This document shows, one piece after another, positions 1 to 6,320 of a DNA stretch of 8,661 bases. The notes under the pieces were generated by a model. The model did not search any database, was not told where the DNA came from, and worked only from the letters and a program-made list of their open reading frames with translations. Position 1 is the first letter of the stretch. The number at the start of each line of letters is the position of its first letter. The position numbers and the translations under genes are program-made. The DNA comes from an uncultured Fusibacter sp. (GTDB taxonomy: Bacteria > Bacillota > Clostridia > Peptostreptococcales > Acidaminobacteraceae). The stretch covers positions 1-8,661 of the forward strand of contig CALFXQ010000360.1 in NCBI GenBank assembly GCA_937958285.1, written 5' to 3'.

Positions 1-1
1 C

Positions 2-373
2 TGGTCTCCAAAATCCCCTCTAAAAAAACTAAGTGGCGACTTGGCAAAAATGAAACGCCCACAATATCCCCCTCAATCAGTTGGCGATTGGATAACGTGG
101 ACCCAACTTTACAAAGAACTTACAACCCACTTGGCCCAACTTGGTCTCGAGCCACCTAGTCCATCGGATTCAAATAACCCTGTCACGATTGTAGATTTAA
201 AGAAATACTTGGCCCAGTTGAGAGAACTTGCGCTTTTAAATAACACCAGCTCTGCGATTCCAGATCTTGAAGCCTTCCCAGAAGGTATGTTCTCTGAAGA
301 TGGTGTCTACTTCTCTCCACGGGCAGTGATTCCGCTCATACTATGGCTAAGAGACGACACCAGCAATCAATAG
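2..373 (+). CDS. C-terminal part of an unrecognised protein, cut by the left window edge
   Basis: The reading frame is open from base 2 to a TAG at 371-373, giving about 123 residues. A TTG at 41 and an ATG at 50 are possible starts, but neither has a convincing ribosome binding site and the frame runs on upstream without a stop. I therefore read this as the tail of a longer gene that begins outside the window. The protein is soluble-looking and fairly rich in proline and leucine. It has a WITWTQLYKEL segment, then a Pro/Ser/Asn linker (PPSPSDSNNP), then a helical segment (VDLKKYLAQLRELALLNN) and a hydrophobic stretch (AVIPLILWLRD) close to the C-terminus. There are no cysteines, no catalytic motif and no family I recognise. 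It converges on glyA and ends 7 bases before the shared terminator hairpin, which supports it being a real, transcribed gene. A short separate gene starting at 41 or 50, or a degraded remnant, remain possible. Confidence 0.55.
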   Translation, partial: WSPKSPLKKLSGDLAKMKRPQYPPQSVGDWITWTQLYKELTTHLAQLGLEPPSPSDSNNPVTIVDLKKYLAQLRELALLNNTSSAIPDLEAFPEGMFSEDGVYFSPRAVIPLILWLRDDTSNQ

Positions 374-380
374 CACTTGC

Positions 381-429
381 TATAATACACGTAAAAAGCT
401 CCCGTTTGGGAGCTTTTATACGTATTATA
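381..429. terminator. Long bidirectional intrinsic terminator between convergent genes
   Basis: A perfect 10-bp stem (394-403 AAAAGCTCCC with 408-417 GGGAGCTTTT) closes a GTTT loop. The flanks continue the pairing: 390-393 with 419-422, and 381-387 (TATAATA) with 423-429 (TATTATA), interrupted by an unpaired A at 418 and two unpaired bases at 388-389. That makes about 21 base pairs in all. The core gives a T-run on each strand (four T on plus, five T on minus), so it can end transcription of the left-edge gene and of the rel-to-glyA run. It lies 27 bases beyond the glyA stop codon and 7 bases beyond the plus-strand stop codon. Confidence 0.85.
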
Positions 430-455
430 CTGTGTGATAGCCACAGATTTTTCTA

Positions 456-1691
456 TTATTTGTTGTATAGTGGGTACTTTTCACAAAGCGCATGTACACG
501 TGCTTGTAATGAAGGTACAGGCTCAGATTTATTGAGGCAGTTGACAATTATGTCTGCTACTTCGATCATATCTGCCTCGACGAGACCTCTGCTAGTCACA
601 GCTGGTGTACCTACGCGGATACCAGATGTAACAAAAGGTGAACGCGTTTCTTTTGGCACCGTATTTTTGTTTACAGTGATTTCGATTTCACCGAGAAGTT
701 GCTCAGCTTCTTTACCGCTTATACCGTCTGCACCTAAGTCAATCAACATAAGGTGGTTGTCGGTACCGCCAGAAACTAGGTTAAGGCCACGTTCAACGAG
801 AGCATTAGCCAGTGTTGACGCGTTTTTAACCACTTGCTCTTGGTAAGCTTTAAACTCAGGCTGAAGGGCTTCTAAGAATGAAACTGCCTTCGCTGCAATG
901 ACGTGAACCAGTGGACCACCTTGAAGACCTGGGAATATTGCCTTGTCGACAATCTTTGCGTGCTTTTCTTTACAAAGAATTGCGCCGCCTCTTGGTCCAC
1001 GAAGGGTTTTATGCGTTGTCGTTGTGACAAAGTCCGCATAATCGCATGGGTTTTGGTGAAGACCAGCTGCCACAAGACCTGCAATATGTGCCATATCCAC
1101 CATTAAGAGGGCATCGACTTCGTCGGCAATCTCTTTAAATTTAGCGAAATCGATTTTTCTAGCATATGCTGAAGCACCTGCAACAATCATCTTTGGGCGA
1201 TGCTCATGGGCAAGTTTTCTCACCACTTCGTAGTCGATCATTTCTGTTACAGGATCTACGCCATAAGAGACAAAGTTAAAGTAGAGGCCAGAAATATTCA
1301 CAGGTGAACCGTGTGTTAAGTGACCACCATTCGATAAATCCATACCCAACACTTTATCGCCAGGCTTAAGTGCCGCAAGATAAACGCCCATATTTGCATT
1401 TGCGCCAGAGTGTGGTTGCACATTGGCATGATCTGCATTAAAGAGCTTTTTAAGACGCTCAATGGCTAAACTCTCAGCCACGTCAGTAACAGAGCAGCCA
1501 CCATAGTAGCGCTTTCCAGGATACCCTTCTGCATACTTGTTTGTAAACACACTGCCCATAGCTTCCATAACTGCTTCTGAGACAAAGTTCTCCGATGCAA
1601 TTAGCTCAAGACCACCTTGTTGGCGTTTTGTTTCGTTTTCGATTGTTTCAAAAATCTCTGGATCTACCTGTTGTAAAAATCTGTACTGCAT
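456..1691 (-). CDS. glyA: Serine hydroxymethyltransferase
   Basis: This 411-residue protein has the normal length for the family. The PLP-dependent cytosolic enzyme interconverts serine plus tetrahydrofolate with glycine plus 5,10-methylenetetrahydrofolate, the main source of one-carbon units. Visible signatures are IASENF (residues 31-36), GYPGKRYYGG (56-65), the VQPHSGANAN segment (91-100), the VDMAHIAGL cofactor-side motif (198-206) and TTTTHKTLRGPRGG, with Lys228 as the Schiff-base lysine. The frame extends 13 codons further upstream. I chose the ATG at 1689-1691 because a strong AGGAGG lies 6 bases before it, the protein then starts where the family does, and the upstream extension runs through an intergenic hairpin. 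It is the last gene of the minus-strand run, 42 bases after rseC and just before a strong terminator. Identification is certain. Confidence 0.98.
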   Translation of the reverse strand: MQYRFLQQVDPEIFETIENETKRQQGGLELIASENFVSEAVMEAMGSVFTNKYAEGYPGKRYYGGCSVTDVAESLAIERLKKLFNADHANVQPHSGANANMGVYLAALKPGDKVLGMDLSNGGHLTHGSPVNISGLYFNFVSYGVDPVTEMIDYEVVRKLAHEHRPKMIVAGASAYARKIDFAKFKEIADEVDALLMVDMAHIAGLVAAGLHQNPCDYADFVTTTTHKTLRGPRGGAILCKEKHAKIVDKAIFPGLQGGPLVHVIAAKAVSFLEALQPEFKAYQEQVVKNASTLANALVERGLNLVSGGTDNHLMLIDLGADGISGKEAEQLLGEIEITVNKNTVPKETRSPFVTSGIRVGTPAVTSRGLVEADMIEVADIIVNCLNKSEPVPSLQARVHALCEKYPLYNK

Positions 1692-1696
1692 CCTAT

Positions 1697-1704
1697 TCCT
1701 CCTT
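1697..1704 (-). promoter_or_regulatory. Ribosome binding site of glyA
   Basis: On the minus strand this reads AAGGAGGA, a near-perfect Shine-Dalgarno sequence about 6 bases before the ATG at 1691. It decides against the longer in-frame start at 1730. Confidence 0.85.
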
Positions 1705-1709
1705 ATCAT

Positions 1710-1727
1710 CATGAGGTTTCCCTCACA
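1710..1727 (-). other. Small hairpin with GAAA tetraloop in the rseC-glyA gap
   Basis: The transcript would read TGAGG-GAAA-CCTCA, a 5-bp stem closed by a GNRA-type tetraloop and extendable by two G-U pairs. It lies just after the rseC stop codon and about 6 bases before the glyA ribosome binding site. No T-run follows, so it is not a terminator. It may mark RNA processing or affect translation of glyA, but that is inference. It could also be chance, since the stem is short. Confidence 0.4.
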
Positions 1728-1733
1728 CAAGCC

Positions 1734-2159
1734 TTACTCTTCGATTTGCTTAATCGCCCTCGCCATGTAACGCTCGGCTTGGGTTGCGCGTTTTTCCCAG
1801 CGTCTAAGACCATAATAGGTGCCTGCCATGCACAGTGCTCCAACCAATATTGCAAAGGGCTCTGGATTTATACTCGGCCACAGAAAATGCACCCCAGCAT
1901 ATGTGATACCCAAACCCAACAGCAGCGCTAACAATGGCTGTAAATACACAATATATGCGGCTTTAAGAACATCTTTATCTTGCATTTCTAACTCTACCAA
2001 AGCCCCAAGTGGTGCGTTGATTGCGTTGATTACTTCTGCAATACCCTCTTGTCCTTCGTCGACGTTGCATACCTGACAGTCGCCACACGCCTCGTGTCTT
2101 GTAAAAGTCACAATGGCATGTGGACCTTTAAGTTCGATAATCCGACCAATTCTATGCAT
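1734..2159 (-). CDS. RseC/MucC-family membrane protein (SoxR-reducing system RseC-like)
   Basis: This 141-residue protein has the standard RseC layout. A short N-terminal beta-rich domain carries a cysteine cluster, ACGDCQVC, with Cys25, Cys28 and Cys31. Two membrane helices follow at roughly 69-92 and 102-118, then a charged, basic C-terminal tail. In the family, the E. coli member belongs to a system that reduces SoxR and negatively affects sigma-E, and relatives often sit beside Rnf electron-transport genes. The cysteines suggest a redox or Fe-S role at the membrane, but the precise job in Firmicutes is not settled. The ATG at 2157-2159 is preceded by GAGGTGA at good spacing. It lies between aspS and glyA, with no Rnf or SoxR gene in the window, and may have its own promoter. 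The family call is good; the function is inferred. Confidence 0.85.
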   Translation of the reverse strand: MHRIGRIIELKGPHAIVTFTRHEACGDCQVCNVDEGQEGIAEVINAINAPLGALVELEMQDKDVLKAAYIVYLQPLLALLLGLGITYAGVHFLWPSINPEPFAILVGALCMAGTYYGLRRWEKRATQAERYMARAIKQIEE

Positions 2160-2206
2160 GGGTCACCTCATACACCAGCGAGAAAACGTTATCCCCGCCT
2201 CATCTT

Positions 2207-2234
2207 ATTATAATGGATTCGCTCGATTTGATAA
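2207..2234 (-). promoter_or_regulatory. Candidate internal promoter for rseC-glyA
   Basis: On the minus strand a perfect TATAAT (2207-2212) lies 16 bases after TTATCA (2229-2234, 4 of 6 matches to TTGACA). It sits in the 125-base gap after aspS and would start transcription about 40 bases before the rseC ATG. The -35 match and the short spacer make it moderate rather than strong. Confidence 0.5.
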
Positions 2235-2239
2235 GTAGC

Positions 2240-2264
2240 ATTCTCAAAAAACTCTACTGAGAAT
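2240..2264. other. Weak inverted repeat after aspS
   Basis: ATTCTCA (2240-2246) pairs with TGAGAAT (2258-2264), a 7-bp stem with an 11-base loop, about 20 bases beyond the aspS stop codon. No T-run follows it on the minus strand, so a terminator role is doubtful. It lies just upstream of the candidate rseC promoter and could equally be an operator or chance. Confidence 0.25.
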
Positions 2265-2284
2265 ATTAAATGTTTGTAAAGAAG

Positions 2285-4090
2285 TTATTCAACTGGCGAT
2301 TCAGCGGTTTCATCTCCAAGCACGACGGCCAGGGCTAGTTCATCTAGCTGCTTTTGGTCTGCCACAGATGGGGCATTTGTAAGGGGGCACGAGGCATTTT
2401 GCGTTTTTGGGAAAGCAATGACATCTCTAATGTTCTCTGTACCTGTAAGAATCATGGTCAGACGATCGAGTCCAAAGGCAATACCACCATGTGGCGGTGT
2501 CCCATACTTTAGTGCCTCTACCAAGAATCCAAATTTCTCGGTTATTTCAGCTTCTTCTAGACCTAGCGCCTTAAACATGCGATTTTGAAGATTGGCGTTG
2601 TAGATGCGAATACTGCCTCCACCCACTTCATAGCCATTGATTACTAAATCATATGCCTTTGCCCGGGCTTGATCTGGATTGCTTTCTATAATATCTAAAT
2701 CTTCGTCTTTTGGACTTGTAAATGGATGATGCTTCGCATAATAGCGATTGTCGTCTTCATCGTATTCAAAGAGTGGGAAGTCGACCACCCATACCACTTT
2801 AAAGACACTTGGGTCAATTAAGTCGAGTTTGCGCGCCGCTTCTAGTCTTAGACCGCCAAGGGTAACATTGACAACCGACTTTTTATCTGCGACAAAGAGA
2901 AGTAAGTCGCCATTTTGAGCATTCATGATCTCAACAAGCCCCTTCAATGTCTCTTCTGAGAGGAACTTGGCAATAGGACTATCGATGCCTTCTTCTGTAA
3001 GGCGCATCCAGGCCAAGCCATGGGCACCATAGGTCTTCGCTAATTTTTCTAGGTTTTTCATGCCTTTTTTGCTAAATGTTTCTGCGCCGCCTACAACATT
3101 GATCCCTTTAACAGATAGTCCTTGTGCCACTGCATTTTCGAAGACGCCAAAGCCACAATCCACCGCCCATGGCGCCAAATTGACCATCTCCATATCGAAT
3201 CTAAGGTCTGGTTTATCAGAGCCATAACGCTCCATTGCTTCTTCGTAGGTCATGCGCATAAATGGCGCATCGAGCTCGACACCGCGCACAGTCTTAAATA
3301 GATGACGAATCATCCGCTCGTTGACAGCCATAATATCTTCTTGATCGATAAAAGACATTTCAATATCGATTTGCGTAAACTCCGGTTGTCTATCTGCACG
3401 CAGATCTTCATCTCTAAAGCAACGTACTATTTGGTAGTACTTGTCGAAACCCGAAATCATTAAGAGTTGTTTGAACAACTGAGGCGATTGGGGCAAGGCA
3501 TAGAACTTACCACGATTAACGCGCGATGGCACGAGATAATCCCTAGCACCTTCGGGCGTCGGCTTTGTGAGTACTGGGGTTTCCATATCTAAAAACCCTT
3601 CTTCATTCAAAAATGTGCGCACGGTGGAAGAGATATGATGTCTCATCTTTAAGAAACGCTGCATTTTAGGCTTTCTTAAATCGAGATATCTGTATTTTAA
3701 CTTGAGGTTTTCTCCGGCGTTGTCGTCGTCGTTAACGTGGATTGGAGGTGTTTGGGCCGTCGATAAAATCTTTAAAGTCTCGGCGAAAATCTCGATACGG
3801 CCTGTGGGAAGTTGATCGTTAATGGACTCTCTTTGACGGACGCGCCCCTGAACTGCAATCACGCATTCATTTGTAAGGGAATCGGCCTTATCAAAAGCCT
3901 CTCTCGATAAATCAGGATCGAACATAATCTGAACAATGCCCTCTCTATCGCGTAAGTCAACAAAAATAAGCGCACCTAAATTTCTGCGTTTTTGCACCCA
4001 TCCCATCACGGTAACCATTTCATCTATTTGTGCTTCTCTTAGCGTGCCACAGTAGTGACTCCGTTTCCAGCTCCCTAAAAAATCGCTCAT
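2285..4090 (-). CDS. aspS: Aspartyl-tRNA synthetase (bacterial type)
   Basis: This 601-residue class II synthetase charges tRNA-Asp with aspartate in the cytosol. It is full length. An OB-fold anticodon-binding domain covers about residues 1-115 (GWVQKRRNLGALIFVDLRDREG region). The catalytic core contains LKYRYLDLR (131-139), TPEGARDYLVPSR (178-190), motif 2 (FRDEDLRADRQPEFTQID, 225-242) and motif 3 (GIAFGLDRLTM, 536-546). The bacterial GAD insertion lies between motifs 2 and 3, roughly 290-420. Residue 38 is Leu, where some non-discriminating bacterial AspRS enzymes that also charge tRNA-Asn have His; this favours a discriminating enzyme but does not prove it. The ATG at 4088-4090 follows AAGGAG, and the frame has no better alternative start. 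A promoter lies in the 76-base gap upstream. hisS, which commonly sits just before aspS in Firmicutes, is not there. Identification is certain. Confidence 0.98.
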   Translation of the reverse strand: MSDFLGSWKRSHYCGTLREAQIDEMVTVMGWVQKRRNLGALIFVDLRDREGIVQIMFDPDLSREAFDKADSLTNECVIAVQGRVRQRESINDQLPTGRIEIFAETLKILSTAQTPPIHVNDDDNAGENLKLKYRYLDLRKPKMQRFLKMRHHISSTVRTFLNEEGFLDMETPVLTKPTPEGARDYLVPSRVNRGKFYALPQSPQLFKQLLMISGFDKYYQIVRCFRDEDLRADRQPEFTQIDIEMSFIDQEDIMAVNERMIRHLFKTVRGVELDAPFMRMTYEEAMERYGSDKPDLRFDMEMVNLAPWAVDCGFGVFENAVAQGLSVKGINVVGGAETFSKKGMKNLEKLAKTYGAHGLAWMRLTEEGIDSPIAKFLSEETLKGLVEIMNAQNGDLLLFVADKKSVVNVTLGGLRLEAARKLDLIDPSVFKVVWVVDFPLFEYDEDDNRYYAKHHPFTSPKDEDLDIIESNPDQARAKAYDLVINGYEVGGGSIRIYNANLQNRMFKALGLEEAEITEKFGFLVEALKYGTPPHGGIAFGLDRLTMILTGTENIRDVIAFPKTQNASCPLTNAPSVADQKQLDELALAVVLGDETAESPVE

Positions 4091-4123
4091 TGTATTCTCC
4101 TTTTTTGTTTTCGCCTAATTCTT

Positions 4124-4153
4124 ATTTTACCGCTCAAAAACGGCATGTGTCAA
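4124..4153 (-). promoter_or_regulatory. Sigma-A-type promoter for aspS
   Basis: On the minus strand a perfect TTGACA (4148-4153) is followed after 18 bases by TAAAAT (4124-4129, 5 of 6 matches to TATAAT). It lies in the 76-base gap between hemZ and aspS, and transcription would start about 25-30 bases before the aspS ATG. The leader is too short to hold a T-box. It suggests that aspS and the genes after it can be expressed apart from the rel-dtd part of the cluster. Confidence 0.6.
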
Positions 4154-4166
4154 GGTTTGCACATCA

Positions 4167-5666
4167 CTATGGCGCCAGTGCTAAATGTATATTTTTCTTT
4201 GAAATCATCTCATCGATGCGCCCGAAATAGTCTTCAAGACTCTTTACATTGTGAATGCGCTCAAAGCGGTCTTCCGCTGGGTAAAACAACTTGCTGGTGG
4301 CCCCTGCTCCAAAGGCCAAAATCGTCTGCTTCTCTTCCATCATCAACATATTGTAGACCGATGCTTTACCTGGCAACGTATACCCTACATTCTCAAGATT
4401 GCCAAGCATATACTTCTGACGGTACATATAGTAGGGTACATAACCTTGGGCCCGCGCTATTTTATCGATTGTCTTTAGCATATCTGCAACCAAGTGTTCA
4501 CTGGGCAACTCGTAATCGCCTCGCTCGCGATTAAGACGCGACGAACGCTTGATGGCCAGAGTATGTACAGTAATGTTTTCTGGTTTTAATGCCAACACAG
4601 ATTCTATAGACCGCCTTACATCGCTTAGTGTCTCTTCTGGCAATCCCACGATCAAGTCCATATTGACTGCATGAAAGGCGTGATGCTTAACGAGACCCAT
4701 GGCCTTTACTGTTTGCTCTACATTGTGCTTTCGTCCAATGATGTGGAGTGTACGGTCATCCATCGTTTGAGGATTCACACAAACTCTGTCTATACCCAAG
4801 GCTTTAAGGGTTTTAAGTAAGTCGTCATTGATGGCATCTGGGCGCCCTGCTTCAAATGTAAACTCGCGAAGCCCACTTAAATCGTAATGCGCTCTAAGCG
4901 CTTCGACAATCTTTTCTATTTGATTAGGTGTAAGCACAGCTGGAGTGCCGCCCCCAAAGTATACAGTATCTACCTTCTTTCCACGCATTGCCTCACAGTT
5001 GCCTTTGATTTCTTCAATCAGAGTCATTGTGTACGCTTCAATTTGTGCCTCTCTTCCCTTGGCCGCATAAGATGGGAACGAACAATACAAACACCGCGTA
5101 GGACAAAAGGGGATGCTCAGATAAATCGAAAATCTAGATTCATCGATGGGGTATATATAAGGCCTTTCTAAATGACAGATTTCCAGTAAAAGTTGAATCT
5201 TGTCTTCTTCGACATAGTAATCATCTCGAAGACTTTCGGCAATTTGCACATCGCTTAAGCCCTGATCCATCATCTCGTGACACAGTTTTGTCGGTCTAAC
5301 ACCAACCAATACGCCCCATTTAGAAAGGGGCTCTAGCTGGGTTCTAAGCGCCTCGTAGAGCTGTCTTACCAATCTGCGCTTGATGTTGCGCTTTAGCAAC
5401 ACCTTATCCGAAATAACTGCAATCGTTTCTCGGTAAGTGAGTAGCACCTGATCCTCACTTAGGAGCTTTGTCTCGACAGTCGCTTCTGTCTGTGTATGTA
5501 TCAATCTACTTTCAATGGCAAGTAGTGGGCAACACCCCACCATTACCGCCTCAGTGCCTGACAACTGGTTTTCTTCGACAATTTGAAATTGGTCTACTGG
5601 CAAAAAAACAGATACGATATTGCGAAAATCGTATCCATGGTTGTGTCCATAAATCTTAACAATCAT
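4167..5666 (-). CDS. hemZ: HemZ-family radical SAM protein (annotated coproporphyrinogen dehydrogenase-like)
   Basis: This is a 499-residue protein from the chosen start, close to the roughly 500 residues usual for HemZ. (Residue numbers here count from the GTG four codons upstream.) After an N-terminal domain of about 180 residues comes the radical SAM core: CPTRCLYC with Cys192, Cys196 and Cys199 for the 4Fe-4S cluster, GGGTP (242-246) for SAM binding, then EAGRPD and VGLPEE motifs. The C-terminal YMYRQKYMLGNLENVGY stretch is characteristic of HemZ. The family is usually described as oxygen-independent coproporphyrinogen III oxidase-like. However, the motif ends CxxCSF, like HemW, and lacks the fourth cysteine (CxC) of true HemN, so the reaction is uncertain. 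A GTG follows the upstream stop directly (5676-5678). I prefer the ATG at 5664-5666, which has AGGTGA 8 bases before it and matches where the family begins. Confidence 0.93.
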   Translation of the reverse strand: MIVKIYGHNHGYDFRNIVSVFLPVDQFQIVEENQLSGTEAVMVGCCPLLAIESRLIHTQTEATVETKLLSEDQVLLTYRETIAVISDKVLLKRNIKRRLVRQLYEALRTQLEPLSKWGVLVGVRPTKLCHEMMDQGLSDVQIAESLRDDYYVEEDKIQLLLEICHLERPYIYPIDESRFSIYLSIPFCPTRCLYCSFPSYAAKGREAQIEAYTMTLIEEIKGNCEAMRGKKVDTVYFGGGTPAVLTPNQIEKIVEALRAHYDLSGLREFTFEAGRPDAINDDLLKTLKALGIDRVCVNPQTMDDRTLHIIGRKHNVEQTVKAMGLVKHHAFHAVNMDLIVGLPEETLSDVRRSIESVLALKPENITVHTLAIKRSSRLNRERGDYELPSEHLVADMLKTIDKIARAQGYVPYYMYRQKYMLGNLENVGYTLPGKASVYNMLMMEEKQTILAFGAGATSKLFYPAEDRFERIHNVKSLEDYFGRIDEMISKKNIHLALAP

Positions 5667-5674
5667 ATTTACTT

Positions 5675-5680
5675 TCACCT
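5675..5680 (-). promoter_or_regulatory. Ribosome binding site of hemZ, overlapping the stop of the previous gene
   Basis: The minus strand reads TAG-GTG-AAA-GTA-AAT-ATG across this junction. AGGTGA lies 8 bases before the ATG at 5666 and includes the end of the upstream TAG. The GTG at 5678 is in frame but sits inside this ribosome binding site, so the ATG is the likelier start. The arrangement implies translational coupling. Confidence 0.6.
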
Positions 5681-6311
5681 AACCCTTTGAAAACCGGCTC
5701 AAATATGGATTCTGACGCTTTTCGTCTCGCAATGTAGTTTGTGGTCCGTGCCCTGGGAGCACGATGAGCTGACTAGACCATGTGGCCATTTTTTCGAGGG
5801 TTTTTCTCATGGTCTGCATGTCGCCGCCAAACAAGTCGGTACGCCCAATACTCCCCTGAAACAAAGTATCGCCCGTTGCGAGATACTCCTCAACTTCTAC
5901 GCAGATACCGCCACGTGTATGACCAGGTGTATGATGAATTTTTACTTTGCACGATCCCAGCTCAAAGTTATCGCCATCGCTTAATAGGCGATCTGCCACG
6001 AATGATAATGGCTTACCAGGGAACATGGCAGAGGCATTCTTGGCGGGGTCTTGCAACATTTCAGCATCTTTCTCGTGAATGGCAATAGGGGCACCTGTTA
6101 GGGCTTTTAAGTCTACTGCACCACCAATATGATCGCAATGACCATGGGTAAGCACGATAATCTCGAGGTCCAAACTCTTTTCTTCAAGCAAAGCGTGAAC
6201 TTTCTGCGCGTCTCCGCCAACATCAACTGCCATCGCCTTTTTTGTTTGTGGATCCCAAAACACATGACAATTTGCTTCTAAAACCCCTAAAGGCATTGTT
6301 TTAACACGCAT
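5679..6311 (-). CDS. Metallo-beta-lactamase-fold hydrolase, glyoxalase II-like
   Basis: This 210-residue cytosolic protein carries the full set of metal ligands of the glyoxalase II-type branch. THGHCDH supplies His56, His58, Asp60 and His61; HTPGHTRGG supplies His131; TGDTLF supplies Asp148; and PGHGPQT supplies His188. The family binds two metal ions and hydrolyses thioesters or related bonds. The natural substrate of these small clostridial and bacillar (YqgX-like) members is generally not established, and the long C-terminal glutathione-recognition domain of classical glyoxalase II is absent. There is no signal peptide. The ATG at 6309-6311 has GGAG 5 bases before it. That ribosome binding site runs directly on from the dtd stop codon (TAAGGAG), a sign of coupled translation. 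Association with rel-dtd-hemZ is typical of Clostridia but does not reveal the substrate. Confidence 0.93.
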   Translation of the reverse strand: MRVKTMPLGVLEANCHVFWDPQTKKAMAVDVGGDAQKVHALLEEKSLDLEIIVLTHGHCDHIGGAVDLKALTGAPIAIHEKDAEMLQDPAKNASAMFPGKPLSFVADRLLSDGDNFELGSCKVKIHHTPGHTRGGICVEVEEYLATGDTLFQGSIGRTDLFGGDMQTMRKTLEKMATWSSQLIVLPGHGPQTTLRDEKRQNPYLSRFSKG

Positions 6312-6320
6312 ATTCGCTCC

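Noticed and set aside
378..386. TGCTATAAT, an extended -10 promoter motif on the plus strand
   Set aside because: It is the outer arm of the terminator palindrome, has no -35 partner, and no plus-strand gene follows.
343..846. Long plus-strand open frame of 167 codons
   Set aside because: It lies mostly antisense to glyA, runs through the terminator hairpin, has no ribosome binding site and its composition (Ser/Thr/Arg-rich) is typical of a reverse-strand shadow.
1692..1730. Longer glyA start adding 13 residues
   Set aside because: The strong AGGAGG sits inside this extension at correct spacing for the ATG at 1691, and the extra residues do not resemble the family N-terminus.
4091..4166. 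Possible T-box or other riboswitch upstream of aspS
   Set aside because: The gap is only 76 bases, too short for a T-box leader with its antiterminator, and no T-box consensus sequence is visible.
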